The notes: a model not told the origin generated them from the sequence alone. A DNA stretch of 64,000 bases from Elymus sibiricus (GCA_039707655.1 CM077665.1:305660486-305724485), one strand, 5' to 3'; positions 22,398 through 34,474 are shown, numbered from the stretch's first letter. Numbers and translations are program-made.

Positions 22398-23166
22398 GCC
22401 GCGGTTGCCAGGTCCCCGGCAACCACCTTTTGTACAAGTCTTGCCGCTAACGCATGTAATCCTTTGTACAAAGCCAGGCGCATACCCTGTGCATAGTTGA
22501 ATAAGATTAAGTGTTTTACAATTCTTGTCGATTTTCATGTTTATTTATGTGCATGCTTATCTGAGACATTGTATTACACTTGCTTCCGGTAAGCATTAAC
22601 GAACCGCCGAGGTTCCGTATCTCTATTTTTTCTTCTTTCTTTTTCTCAAAGGACAGAAGGTTCCCCCGCATGCAAGTTTGCCGGGGGGGGGGGGGGATGA
22701 TGGTATGGATACCGACAGGCGACGTTCAAGGTTGACATCTTGCCGGAAGGAGTTCAGCAACGAAAAGCTAAGTTGCAGAAACTTTGAACAAATTTTTGTT
22801 TGTAAGGTTATTTTCCTTGAACGATTTCAGCTTTTGTATGGAAAACCTGGACGCGAAGGAACCTTGTCATGATCGGTTGCGCCCTTACTCTGTTTCGAGC
22901 CCGCTCAACAGTTTAAGTGGCTGCACTGAAAACGTCAAGGTTTCTTGCTGGTAGCGGCACCTCCAGCAGGCTGCTAAAGTCCCGCACCTAGCGCTTGCGG
23001 CAAGGGTGCGCGCGCCGGCAAGTTCCCAATAAAGCGTAGGGTGTATACCATACAGAAAGAAATCAGACAAGGGAAATAGGATGCATTCATCCAGAGCATA
23101 ACAAGTTATATTACATCAGTAGTTGCCATGATTCTAACTTAAGATAAAATTGTCTTTGGCATGGAA
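22398..23166 (+). other. TE-D spacer after pol
   Basis: About 770 bp with no gene. It contains a run of 14 G at 22683-22696 and several TTGCCGG-type motifs. It separates convergent gag-pol and the antisense gene, so it should hold both 3' ends. Confidence 0.7.
22683..22696 (+). repeat. G14 homopolymer
   Basis: Fourteen consecutive G just downstream of pol. It could be a second, central-type polypurine tract, a G-quadruplex-prone site, or polymerase slippage. Confidence 0.8.
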
Positions 23167-24848
23167 TCATGGCGACGACAAGAAGTGAAGCGGCAAGTCC
23201 CTGCACTGGCCTTCGACTCTCTTGACTTGGTTCACCTTGTCGACGATGGGCGCGACAAGCTCTTCAAGTGCCTTGAGGTCCGCATCCTTCGACAAGCGAT
23301 CGAGAACGTTGGCGAAGTTGATGCTGGGGTTCCTGTACGCCACCTTGGTCTAGCACCTTGAGGAGGACGGCCCGGCAGAGTTTGCGGGATTCATTGGCCA
23401 GACTGGTTGCTCGGTTAGACTGAAGCTGCTTCAGGGCGTCAATCAAGCCGTCGAAGAACATGGTCAGCTTGGCGCTCGTAGACACCCTATCATCAGAAGT
23501 GTAGTTGAAGCCTTGCAGGCCCATGGTGAACAGTTGTGCAGCAAGCCTCTCTGCGACGCTGATAAGGCGCTCAGTCCAGATCTGCACACCGGCCACATAG
23601 TCATTGTGGGTGACGGCGGCGCTCTTGAGCAGATCCTTCTCATTCTGGAGATCTCTGATCAAGGCCTTCTCACGAGCCCTGCTGCCCTCCAGAGTCTCAT
23701 TCAGCGTGGCCAGCTTCAGCTTCAGATCGGCGATGGATTCATTGGCTGAGGAAAGCTGCTTGATCTTGTCGGACATGTCAACTTGTATCTCCGCCAAGCT
23801 GTAGAGAGCCTTATCTCTTTCAGCTTCGAGCGTCGAGATCTTCTTGCCATGATCCTCAAGGTCCGCTTCCAGCTTCTTCACCTTATCGGCGAGCTCGTTC
23901 TTGGCGGCCTCTGCAGCTTCGGCAGCATTGACGGCTTCCTTCAGCTTGCCGGCGTGGTCTGTGACCAGAGCCCTGAGGGCTTCCTTGTGCCTCTGCTCCA
24001 GTTCCTGGGTCCGCTGCGCGACAAGCTTTTCAATCTCTTCATCCTTGCCGCGAAGTTTCTCGGCAAGCGCCTTTTCGCGAGCGGCAAGGTCCTCTTCATA
24101 AGCGTCGAGCCCGACGCGGCGCTCCCTTAAGCGAGCTTCATCTGCAGCGGCCTGTTGTTTAGCCTCCTCTTGTGCCTTCTAGATATTAGATTGCTTCATG
24201 AGGAGCTCGTTCTAGCTCTGGATCAGCTGCTCTTGGCTCGCCTTCAGCTCCTGAAAAGCTTCGGCATACCAGGCTTGCGTTTCCTCGACGCGCTTCTGGA
24301 GGTCTGCCTCCGCTGCTTCGACAACCGCTGCCCTAGAGTCCAGTTTCTCTTTCTGGGTGCGGTGAAGTGCTTGGAGCTTCTAGAAGTTGCTGCTCATGGC
24401 CTGGAGGAGCTCTTCTTCTTCAGATTTGTTGCTACTGGCGCGTGGCTCATCGACAATCTTGAGCCCAGCAGCGGCGATGATTTCCTCGTCAAAGATTTCC
24501 CCTTCGGCTGGCACTCCAGTGATTGCCGTTCCTGGTATGCTAACGAACAGGTTATCACCAACCTTGAGGTACTTGCTTGAAGAGGGGGCTTCGGATGTTG
24601 ACGGCTGATCTTCAACAGCCGCTTCACCGGCAACTGGTGGCTCCGTGGCCGGCGTAGCGCCTGGCGCTCCTGCGGCAGGAATGCCGTCAGTATGGTCACC
24701 AGTCTCCTTGCCGGCCCTCTCAGCAGACTCCTTGGTGGCCTTTTCCTGGCGGCCTCGGCGGCAGCATTCTTGGCGGCCTCGTCAGCGGCATCCCTGGCGG
24801 TTTCCTCGATGACGGCATCGACATCCATGTGCTCCGTCGAGGGAAGAT

Positions 24849-24946
24849 CTGGAGGCCAAGAAAGCAAGCAAGATACGACTGAGGAGGAAGTTCAAGGAGA
24901 CAAAAAGAAAGACAAAGCGACAAGTATTCTGAGGCAAACGGTTTAC
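24849..24946 (-). other. Inferred intron 3 of antisense gene (98 bp)
   Basis: Donor ACAG|GTAAAC and acceptor CTCCAG|AT. Splicing creates a GAT codon and keeps the frame into DLPSTEHMDVDAVIEETA. The intron itself is pyrimidine-rich before the acceptor. Confidence 0.7.
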
Positions 24947-25371
24947 CTGTGTCGAGTTGTTGAGAGGTGGCTTCTCCTTTCCCGGCAACACCAGTTGCCG
25001 AAGTAGGACCAGCAGAGCCCGCGCTTGCCGACGCCTCTTCATCGCGAAAGAGCTCGCTAGAGGAAGCCCTTGCCGGAGATCCGTCTCTGGGCGGCGTGGT
25101 TGACGGAGGCGGCACGTTAGAGGTGGCTCCTGATGGTGCTCCTGGTTGCCGATCTTCTCCTACAAGCCTGGTGATGTTAGCACTAAAGATACACACCCTG
25201 ACACTTGCCAGCGGAAAGTGAGTAGTGAACTCACGCTGGGGGCTGCGTCGTGGGCTGGGCTCCAGACTGATGTTAATTAGCCCTGGCACACCTGAGGTGC
25301 TTGCCGGCGGCTCATCGCCCATCGAGACCTTCACCCTCTTCGACATCCTCTGCGCCAATGTTTCCGTATCT

Positions 25372-25452
25372 CTGCGGAGACGGGCCAAAGCAAGACAAAT
25401 TAGTAAGCAAAACCGGAAATTCAGAAGATAATAGATGTGATAGGACCCTTAC
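25372..25452 (-). other. Inferred intron 1 of antisense gene (81 bp)
   Basis: Donor GA|GTAAGG and acceptor CCGCAG|A. Joining gives codon GAA across the junction and links the acidic tail ending SSEEE to DTETLAQRMSKRV in one frame. Confidence 0.7.
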
Positions 25453-27172
25453 TCTTCTTCTTCCGAGCTGAAGGCATAGAGGTCGAAGTCGACTTCCGCC
25501 ACGGTGCTCGTGCGAGGAGGTGAGGGAGTGGTCCTGGGTCGCTTGGCTGCGGCAGAAGAAGAAGGTTGCTGGGTTGAGGCACCAGAGGCGGCTTTCCGAA
25601 GAATTCGCTTCGTCTTCTTCTCGGGAGCTGGGGGCTCCTCGTGCAGCTCCTCTTCAGCTGTACCTCCGGCAGAAGGACCCCCGGCAGATGTGCCACTCTG
25701 CTCTCCGGCAACCTCGCTCTGCCCGACAAGCTTTTCCTCTGACAACACTTCTTCTTCATTGGCTTCTTCTCCCGTGAAGCCAGCGCTGCCGGCCTCCGCG
25801 GCAAGATCCGCCTCTTCTGCCCTGCTGGCGATGTACGCCACCTCTTCCTCAAGGTTAGGCGGATGAGGATTGCTTCTTCCCGGATGGCCTTCTCCGATAG
25901 ATTATCAAAGAATTCCTGTGCCTGCTCTGTGGATGGCTCTTCCCAAGTCCCGTCAAGGCTGTGAGCGTTACACGCCGGCATGATGGCGATAATTGAGGCC
26001 GGAGCAGAGTTGTTGCACAAAGGGATCAGGCTAGCTGGCAACTTGAATCTAGCGTCGGTCCTGAACAGCTTGTGGCAGAGGGCTATGTGCTGCATGACCG
26101 TCAAGTTGTAGTTCAGCCCAGGGCACAGCCTCATGATATCTGCCGCGTTTCGGAACTCCCAGGCTGGTCTCCCTTTGTTCATCAGAGGGGCGATGCACCG
26201 GCGAAGGAAATCAGCACCAACCATCTCTATTGTGAGCCCGGCAGCTTTGAGGCAGTGGATCCTGGTGATTGCGATTGTGAGCTTCTCATCTTGAGGATCG
26301 AGGTCGCTCCAATCCTTACCGCGCGCCATCTTCGTTTGCCAAGGCACACAGAAGGGCTGAGGGTCATCCTCCTGAATCCAGCACCACTTGGCCCGCCATT
26401 CTTCCCACTTCTCGCGGTAGACCCCGTCTGGATATACCTCCTGGTTCCATGTCCTTGGAATCCAAGTGATGGAACCAGAAACGGCCTCTCCCGCTTGGAT
26501 ACGAGGGACAAAGAAGTGGCGGAAGAGGGCTGTGTTGGGGATTACTCCGGCAAATTTTTCGCAAAGATGCGCAAAAACCGACATGCATGTCACGGCATTC
26601 GGCGTAAAATCAAAGAGTTGGAAGCCGTATGTATACATGATGTCGTTGAAGAAATTAGAGAAAGGGGGACAGAGCCCATAGTAAAAGTAGTCAACAAAGA
26701 AGGGAAATTTATTTGGACCACCCTTGAAGGAACCTGGACTCACGCGAGTAGCAGGATGAGCCTTCGTCTCCCTCGCCCACATGCAGAGGTATCGATCCTT
26801 CAGGGCGTTCGCATCAAGCGCCGAAGCAAAGACGGCGTGCTTCTTCCGCATGTTTGCCAGTTCGCTCTCCGAGACGGCGGCTTTCACTCCCATGTCCTTG
26901 CTCGCCTTGGGCGGCATGGCGACTGTGGAAGCAGAGGCTGAGGACGGTGAGGGCGTCGCTACGATGGATGAGTGGGAGGGGCTCTGTTTCGGGCTCGAGG
27001 AAGGAGACGACGGCGTTTCCCAGATTGGAAAAGACAGGAGGTTAATGAGCAGCGCCTCTGCGGTTTCCTTTTTATGGGGAAGGTGCGAGGCAGCCTCTTT
27101 ACTAATCAATGTAAAAATGCCTTTGCGAGCGCGCGGCTGTAACGGCCGCTCCGCGCACGTACCCCACGTCAC

Positions 27173-27310
27173 ACATTCATCGCGTGTCGTGGGGGGGCGC
27201 AGTAAGCGGAATGATTACAGCGTTTAACTCCTGCCACACGTGCCCGTGCACTGTTTAGGCCTAGCCCAACAACGCCTCGCACTCGTGTATGGCCTAGGCC
27301 TGGGGGCTCC
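27173..27310 (+). promoter_or_regulatory. TE-D 3' polypurine tract and likely antisense promoter region
   Basis: GCCTGGGGGCTCC directly abuts the 3' LTR and is the likely plus-strand primer. The rest must contain the 5' end of the antisense gene or lie near it. No clear TATA box is visible on the minus strand. Confidence 0.55.
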
Positions 27311-28074
27311 TATCGGTGTACTAAAGTTTGGGTCTTTTATTACCCCATACTTGTGCACGGGCGGTTGTAGCCCACCAGCGGCAAGGCCCGCCGGGGGACA
27401 GCTGGATGCAAGCACAAAGCTATCGAGGAGGCATTCAGGCCAATAATTAGAAGACGGGAGACCGAAGGCTGGAGCCCCGGCAAGATCTTGCCGGGATGGC
27501 TCGTAGCCCCGGCAAGACTCGCGCCCGGCAAGACCTCGCCACCCTGTCACCGCTCCAGCGCAGCGACCAGCTTGTCTTTTAGCTATTGTCCTCCTGGGCG
27601 CGTGTCAGGCGCTAGCGGCGGATGGGCTTAAGCGGTGCGAATGGGACGGCCCCTTTTTCCGTCCCCAAGAAGCTAAGGGACACCTCAACAGAGCATTAAA
27701 TGCGTTTGTCCCAAGTCGTCAGTATTAGGTATGATAACATTGTAGCAACTTTACACCTCTTGTACTTCGCCACTGTTGGTGACCCCTTCGAACGTATAAA
27801 AGGAGGCCCAAGGCGTAGCTACAGGGAGGAGGACCTTCTGGCCCATTCTGCATGCGTAGCAGCTGTGTACTGTTCATCACATAGCGCTCCTGAAACTTGG
27901 GCATAAACACATCCAATACAACCAAAGCAGGAGTAGGGTTTTACGCTTCTCAGCGGCCCGAACCTGGGTTAAAATCCTTTGTGTTGATCGTTGGATCTGC
28001 TCTTTGTGCAAGCCTTTCTCCCTGCCGAACCGTAAAGGGATCCTCGCGATCCCATAGGTGTCGTACGCCGACAG
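27311..28074 (+). repeat. TE-D 3' LTR
   Basis: A 764-bp LTR with TATCGG at its start (TG decayed to TA) and CCGACA at its end. Differences from the 5' LTR are about 18 transitions and 7 transversions. Confidence 0.95.
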
Positions 28075-28971
28075 AATGAATCAAAAATAGTTGTGGAAGA
28101 TGATACACTTGAGGATAATTTTGTTATGCCTATTGCTTGTTGTGATAATTATGATTGGGAAGATAATGATACTTCTTATAATCTTGAAAATATTTATGGC
28201 ACCAACTTGGAGGATGATGATAATAATTGCTATACTATTGGTGCTATTCATACTATTAATGATGAGAGTGATTATGTTTATGATATACAAAGCCACAAGC
28301 TTGGGGATGCTATGTTTTATGAAAATGACATGTTTGAGAATTTATTTGCTGCAATTAATGTTTGTCCCAAGCTTGGGGATGCTATGCTTAATGAAGATGA
28401 TCTTTTTATTCCTCCTACTTTGAATGATCAAATTTGTTATAATGATTGCATGCCTCCTACTTATGATGACTATTGTGATGATACTTATGTGATGAAAAAG
28501 AGTGATGATTACTATTATGATACTTGTCATACTTATGAATATCCTTTTACTGAATATTACTCTTTTAATGTGGAACCAATTTGTAGTATTCAATTCTTTT
28601 ATGATACTCCCACTATTAGTCATGAGAAGAAATTTTCTTGTGTGGAGAGTAGTAAAATTTCTATGCTTGTAGATCATGAAAAGAATGCTTTATGTGCTGA
28701 TTATATTGTTGAATTCGTTCATGATGCTACTGAAAATTATTATGAGGGAGGAATATATGCTTGTAGGAATTGCAAAAATATCAAGTTTCCTCTCTATGTC
28801 TTGAAAGTTTTGAAGTTATGCTTCTTTTGCCTTCCTATGCTAGTTGATTCTTGCTCCCATAAATTGTTTGTTCACAAAATCCCTATGCATAGGAAGTGGG
28901 TTAGGCTTAAATGTGCTAGTCAAATGCTTCATGATGCTCTCTTTGTGTTTCAATTCTTATCTTTTATGTGA
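28075..28971 (+). pseudogene. TE-C ORF, 3' part: acidic Asp/Tyr/Asn-rich protein
   Basis: About 293 codons resume after TE-D; an open frame runs from 28081 to the stop at 28969-28971. The protein is strongly acidic, rich in Asp, Glu, Tyr, Asn and Cys, with two K-L-G-D-A-M units (near 28297 and 28369) encoded by the element's AAGCTTGGGGATGC motif. The C-terminal third is hydrophobic with a CXXC-like pair (ACRNC). No protease, polymerase or zinc-knuckle motif is visible. It is the only gene of TE-C. I do not recognise the family. Confidence 0.6.
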
Positions 28972-31900
28972 GCATCATTGAAATCATCTTGCCTAGCTAA
29001 AAGGCGTTAAAGAAAAGCGCTTGTTGGGAGACAACCCAATATTTATACCTACTGTTTTTGTGTGTTCACATGATTAAGATACTGTATTAATCATGTTTTA
29101 TAGCTTTTGTTTTAATAAAGTGCCAAGTAAAGCCTTTGGGATGACTCACAAGATGAGTAGAACTGATGCTGAACCAAAACAGAAACTTTTGACTCCAGTA
29201 CAGGAATTTTCATTCTTTACTGGAGCATGATAATGATCTGAATTTTTTACACAGTCTTCATATACAAATTATTAAGGTTTTCCTAATTTTTCAGAATTTT
29301 TAGAGACAGGAAAGTATGGTTATACTATAGATCTTCACAGACTGTTCTATTTTTGACGGATTCTGTTTTGCATGCATAGTTTGCTTGTTTTAGTGTTCTC
29401 ATAGCTTATATTTAGTGGTATAAATTATGGTAATGATAGAATACAGTAGTTATCATGTGGGAACAATTATGAATCTTGTCTTGACAGTACCTAAGTGAAT
29501 GATTTATCTTTATTACACTAACCCTTCTCACGAAGTTCCGTTAAGTTTTGTGTGATTGAAGTTTTCAAGTTTTGGGTGAGACACCGATATGAGGAGAATA
29601 ATGAGTGACAAGAACCTAAGCTTGGGGATGCCAAAGGCACCCCCAAGGTAATATTCAAGGAAGACTCAAGCGTCTAAGCTTGGGGATGCCCCGGAAGGCA
29701 TCCCCTCTTTCGTCTTCAACATTATCGGTATATCTTACTTAGAGCTATATTTTTATTCGTCACATAATATGTGCTTTGCTTGGATCGTCATTATATTTTC
29801 TTATTTTCTGTTAGGTGTTATTCATAATCTTGTTTTTCAATAAAAAGTTTCAAGAATTGCATTAGGATGCTTGCATTGCATGTGTTGATATGTGCTGTGT
29901 AAAAACAGAAACTTTTGCTGTAGTGTTTGAATTTTCATATTTTACTGGAGCGTGGAAAGTTTCTGAAATTTTTATAAAGTGTTTTAATATAAATTATTTA
30001 GTATGTCCTAAATTTTCATAATTTTTTGAGTTACTGAAGTACACTGTTTTCATAAATTGCTACAGACTATTCTGTTTGGACAGATTGCTGTCATAGTTTT
30101 GTTATCTACTTATCCTCTAGTTTCCATAGCCTATATTCGTAGATATAAATTGTGCAAACGATAGTAAACAGTAGATGATGTTTGAAAATTATTGTGCAAC
30201 TTGTCTTGGCAGTACATGAAGTGTTGATTTATTCTTATGTCTACTAACCTATCTCACGAGTTCTTTTCGAGTTTTGTGTGGATGAAGTTTTTGAGAATAG
30301 GTGAAACCATGATATGAGAGGATTGAAATAGATACAAAAGCTCAAGCTTGGGGATGCCCAAGGCACCCCAAGTAAATATTTCAAGAAGTCTCAAGCATCT
30401 AAGCTTGGGGATGCTACGCATCCCACCTCTCTTCATCAACAATTATCGGTTAGCCTATGTTGAGCCCAAATTTTTATTCGTTCACATAATGCGTGCTATT
30501 CTTGGAGTGATATTTTTCTTTTGCTTACTGTTTAATAAAATACTTTAGATCTGAAATTCTTAGATGAGAGAGTCTTCACATAGTTATTTAAATTTTTGAC
30601 TACTCATTGATCTTCACTTATATTCTTTTTGGAGTAGTTTGTCAATTTGCTCTAGTACTTCACTTATATCTTTTTAGAGCACGGCGGTGGTTTTATTTTA
30701 TAGAAATTGTTGAACTCTCATGCTTCACTTATATTATTTTGAGAGTCTCTAAACAGCATGGTAATTTGCTTAGGTTATGAATTTTGTCCTAATATGATGG
30801 GCATCCAAGAGAGATATAATAAAAACTTTCATATGAAGTGCATTGAATACTATGAGAAGTTTGATTCCTTATGATTGTTTTGAGATATAAAGATTGTGAT
30901 ATTAGAGACATGCTAGTGAGTAATTGTGGATTGGTAGAAATACTTGTGTTAAAGTTTGTGATTCCCATAGCATGCACGTATGGTGAACCGTTATGTGACG
31001 AAGTCGGAGCATGGTTTATTTATTGAATGTCTTCCTTTGTGTGGAGGTCGGGATCGCGCGATGGTTAACTCCTACCAACCCTTCCCCTAGGAGCATACGT
31101 GTAGTACTATGTTTCGATGACTAATAGACTTTTGCAATAAGTATGTGAGTTCTTTATGACTAATGTTGAGTCCATGGATTATACGCACTCTCACCCTTCC
31201 ACCATTGCTAGCCTCTCTAGTACCGTGCAACTTTCGCCGGTGCATTAAACCCACCATATACCTTCCTCAAAACAGCCACCATACCTACCTATTATGGCAT
31301 TTCCATAGCCATTCCGAGATATATTGACATGCAACTTCCAGCGTTCCGTTTATGACACGCATCATCATTGTCATATTGCTTTGCATGATCATGAAGTTGA
31401 CATCGTATTTGTGGCAAAGCCACCGTTCATATTTTTTATACATGTCAGTCTTGAGTCATTGCACATCCCGGTACACAGCCGAAGGCATTCATATAGAGTC
31501 ATATTTTGTTCTAAGTATCGAGTTGTAATTCTTGAGTTGTAAGTAAATAAAAGTGTGATGATCATCATTATTAGAGCATTGTCCCATGTGAGGAAAGGAT
31601 GATGGAAGCCATGATTCCCTCACAAGTTGGGATGAGTCTCCGGACTTTATGAAAAATAAAAGAGGCCAAAGATGCCCACCAAAAAAAGAGAAAATAAAAA
31701 AAATGAGAGAAAAGAGAGAAGGGGCAATCCTACTATCCTTTTTCCACACTTGTGCTTCAAAGTAGCACCATGATCTTCATGATAGAGAGTCTCCTATATT
31801 GATACTTTCATATACTAGTGGGAATTTTTCATTATAGAACTTGGCTTGTATATTCCAATGATGGGCTTCCTCAAAATTGCCCTAGGTCTTCGTGAGCAAG

Positions 31901-32487
31901 CAAGTTGGATGCACACCCACTTAGTTTCTTTTTGGGCTTTCATACACTTATAGCTCTAGTGCATCCGTTGCATGGCAATCCCTACTCACTCACATTGATA
32001 TATATTGATGGGCATCTCCATAGCCCGTTGATATGCCTAGTTGGTGTGAGACTATCTCCTTCTTTTTGTCTTCTCCACAACCACCATATTATATTCCACC
32101 TATAGTGCTATGTCCATGGCTCACGCTCATGTATTGCGTGAAAGTTGAAAAAGTTTGAGAATACTAAAGTATGAAACAATTTATTGGCTAAAACTGGGGT
32201 TGTGCATGATTTAATACTTTGTGTGATGAAGATGGAGCATAGCCAGACTATATGATTTTGTAGGGATAACTTTCTTTCGCCATGTAATTTTGAGAAGATA
32301 TGATTGCTTTATTAGTATGCTTGAAGTATTATTGTTTTTATGTCAATATTAAACTTTTGTTTTGAATCTTATGGATCTGAATATTCATGCCACAATAAAA
32401 AAAATTACATGGATAAATATGTTAGGTAGCATTCCACATCAAAAATTCTGTTTTTATCATTTACCTACTCGAGGACGAGCAGGAATT
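28972..32487 (+). other. TE-C internal 3' non-coding region
   Basis: About 3.5 kb without a supported gene. It holds the hairpin at 29024-29039 and AAGCTTGGGGATG motifs at 29618, 29676, 30344 and 30401. It also holds CTTCACTTAT-type repeats near 30611, 30658 and 30723, and an A/G-rich tract at about 31678-31722. A block at about 31900-32040 is shared with TE-A and TE-F. Part of the region at about 29160-29480 is repeated in altered form at about 29890-30200 (TGTTTTTAC/ACAGACT motifs). Confidence 0.8.
29024..29039 (+). promoter_or_regulatory. Post-ORF hairpin (TE-C)
   Basis: TTGGGAGACAACCCAA lies about 50 bp after the ORF stop, preceded by AGCGCTTG. It is the sense-strand equivalent of the hairpins in TE-B and TE-F. 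Confidence 0.75.
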
Positions 32488-32501
32488 AAGCTTGGAGATG
32501 C
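32488..32501 (+). promoter_or_regulatory. TE-C polypurine tract
   Basis: AAGCTTGGAGATGC abuts the 3' LTR. Confidence 0.8.
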
Positions 32502-33075
32502 CGATACGTCTCCAACGTATCTATAATTTTTTATTGTTCCATGCTATTATATTATCTGTTTTGGATGTTTTATATGCATGTATATGCTATTTTATATTAT
32601 TTTTGGGACTAACCTATTAACCTAGAGCCCAGTGCCAGCTTCTGTTTTTTCCTTGTTTTTGAGCTTCGCAGAAAAGGAATATCAAACGGAGTCCAAACGG
32701 AATAAAAATTTACGGAGAATATTTTTGCAAAATATAAAAAATACTGGAGGAAAAAGATACCGGAGAGGAGTCCCGAGGCAGCCACAAGCCTAGGGGGCGC
32801 CCCCCCCCCTAGGGCACACCCCCTGGCTTGTGGGCCCCTCGGGCACCCCCTTGATGTGAGACCGACGCCAAAAATTCTTATAAATAGCCAAACCTCCGAA
32901 AAGGAACCTAGATCGGGAGTTCCGCCGCCGCAAGCCTCTGTAACCATGAAAAACCAATCGGGAGCCCGTTCCGGCACCCAGTCGAAGGGGGAAACCATCA
33001 CCGGAGGCCATCTTCATCATCCCGGCGGTCTCCATGATGAGGAGGGAGTAGTTCACCCTCGGGGCTGAGGGTATG
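32502..33075 (+). repeat. TE-C 3' LTR, part 1
   Basis: It begins CGATACGTCTCC (TG changed to CG) and is cut at GTATG by TE-E. It matches 13307-13870. Confidence 0.92.
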
Positions 33076-34474
33076 TGATAACCCACAAGTATAGGCGATC
33101 GCAATAGTTTTCGAGGGTAGAGTATTCAACCCAAATTTATTGATTCGACACAAGGGGAGCCAAAGAATATTCTCGAGTATTAGCAGCTGAGTTGTCAATT
33201 CAACCACACCTGAAAGACTTAATATCTGTAGCAAAGTATTTAGTAGCAAAGTAGTGTGGAAGTAACGGTAACGGTGGCAAAAGTAACAGTAGCGGTTTTG
33301 TAGTGATTGTAATAGTGACAACGGAAAAGTAACTTAGCAAAGATCAATATGTGAAAAGCTCGTAGGCAACGGATCAGTGATGGATAATTATGTCGGATGG
33401 CATTCATCATGCAACGGTTATAACATAGGGTGACACAGAACTAGCTCCAATTCAACAATATAATGTAGGCATGTATTCCATATATAGTCATACGTGCTTA
33501 TGGAAAAGAACTTGCATGACATCTTTTGTCCTACCCTCTCATGGCAGCGGGGTCCTAATGGAAACTAAGGGATATTAAGGCCTCCTTTTAATAGAGAACT
33601 GGACCAAAGCATTAGCACTTAGTGAATACATGAACTCCTCAAACTACGGTAATCACCGGAAAGAATCCCAATTATTGTGACCTTGGGGTATGCGGATCAT
33701 AACTCGTAATAGGTGTCTACAACTTGCAAGATAGGATCAAGAACACATATATATTCAAGAAAACATAATAGGTTCAGATCTGAAATCATGGCACTCGGGC
33801 CCTAGTGACAAGCATTAAGCATAGCAAAGTCATAGCAACATCAATCTCAGAACATAGTGGATACTAGGGATCAAACCCTAACAAAACTAACTCGATTACA
33901 TGGTAAATCTCATCCAACCCATCACCGTCCAGCAAGCCTACGATGGAATTACTCACGAACGGCGGAGAGCATCATGAAATTGGTGATGAAGGATGGTTGG
34001 TGATGACGACGGCGTCGATTTCCCCTCTACGGAGCCCAAAACGGACCCCAGATCTGCCCTCCGAGGAAGAACAGGAGGTGGCGGCGGCTCCGTATCGTGA
34101 AACGCGATGAACTCTTCTCTCTGATTTTTTTCTCCCCGAATAGGGTTATATGGAGTTGGAGTTGAGGTCGGAGGAGCTGCAGGGGGCCCTCAAGCCACCT
34201 GGGCGCGCCCTAGAGGGGGCGCCCCCCTGGCTTGTGGCCAATGGGTGGACCCCCTCCGGTTGATTCTTTTGCCAGTATTTTTTATTAATTCGAAAAATAT
34301 TGTCCGTAAATTTTTAGGTCAATCTGAGAACTTTTATTTCTGCACAAAAATAACACCAAGGCAATTCTGCTGAAAACAGCGTCAGGCCGGGTTAGTTCCA
34401 TTCAAATCATGCAAATTAGAGTCCAATACAAGGGCAAAAGAGTTTGGAAAAGTAGATACGATGGAGACGTATCA
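33076..34474 (-). repeat. TE-E 3' LTR
   Basis: A 1399-bp LTR, TGATAACCCACAAGTATAGG to GGAGACGTATCA. It carries a GC-rich inverted repeat at about 34190-34238. Confidence 0.93.

Larger units (their letters stand above)
23167..26917 (-). pseudogene. TE-D antisense gene: Transposase_28-like domain plus coiled coil, with introns
   Basis: I chose ATG 26917 (MPPKASKDMG); the frame is open upstream to 27172. Exon 1 encodes a domain resembling Pfam Transposase_28, 'putative gypsy type transposon' (FPFFVDYFYYGLCPPFSNFF, ALFRHFFVPRIQ), then a Glu-rich tail after a frameshift near 25870. A GT-AG intron at 25372-25452 and another at 24849-24946 both restore frame; a possible 75-bp one is at 25160-25234. 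Exon 4 encodes long heptad-rich coiled coil. It has a frameshift near 24730, TAG codons at 24380-24382, 24212-24214 and 24179-24181, and a possible frameshift near 23340 before TGA at 23167-23169. Antisense ORFs are known in Tat elements; their role is unknown. Confidence 0.8.
15141..28074 (+). mobile_element. TE-D: Tat-type Ty3/gypsy element with an antisense gene
   Basis: A 12.9-kb element with two 764-bp LTRs (15141-15904, 27311-28074), a primer site, a full-length gag-protease-RT-RNase H-integrase frame (15989-22397), and about 4.9 kb between pol and the 3' LTR. That last region carries a long minus-strand gene. A gene antisense to pol at this position is a known trait of the Tat lineage. 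The LTRs differ at about 25 positions plus two 1-bp indels (about 3.3%), which suggests insertion around 1.3 million years ago at the grass rate of 1.3e-8 per site per year. The flanks GACTA and GAATG do not match. Confidence 0.93.

Noticed and set aside
25160..25234. Possible 75-bp intron of the antisense gene
   Set aside because: Splice sites are present and the length is a multiple of three, but the unspliced frame is also open, so it is mentioned only as possible and not listed.
26072..26941. 289-codon plus-strand frame in the TE-D 3' region
   Set aside because: Shadow of the antisense gene; the Transposase_28-like similarity is on the minus strand.
28297..30410. Spaced repeats considered as a CRISPR-like array
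   Set aside because: Unit spacing is irregular (about 60 to 1200 bp), the repeats are short, and the context is a plant retrotransposon.
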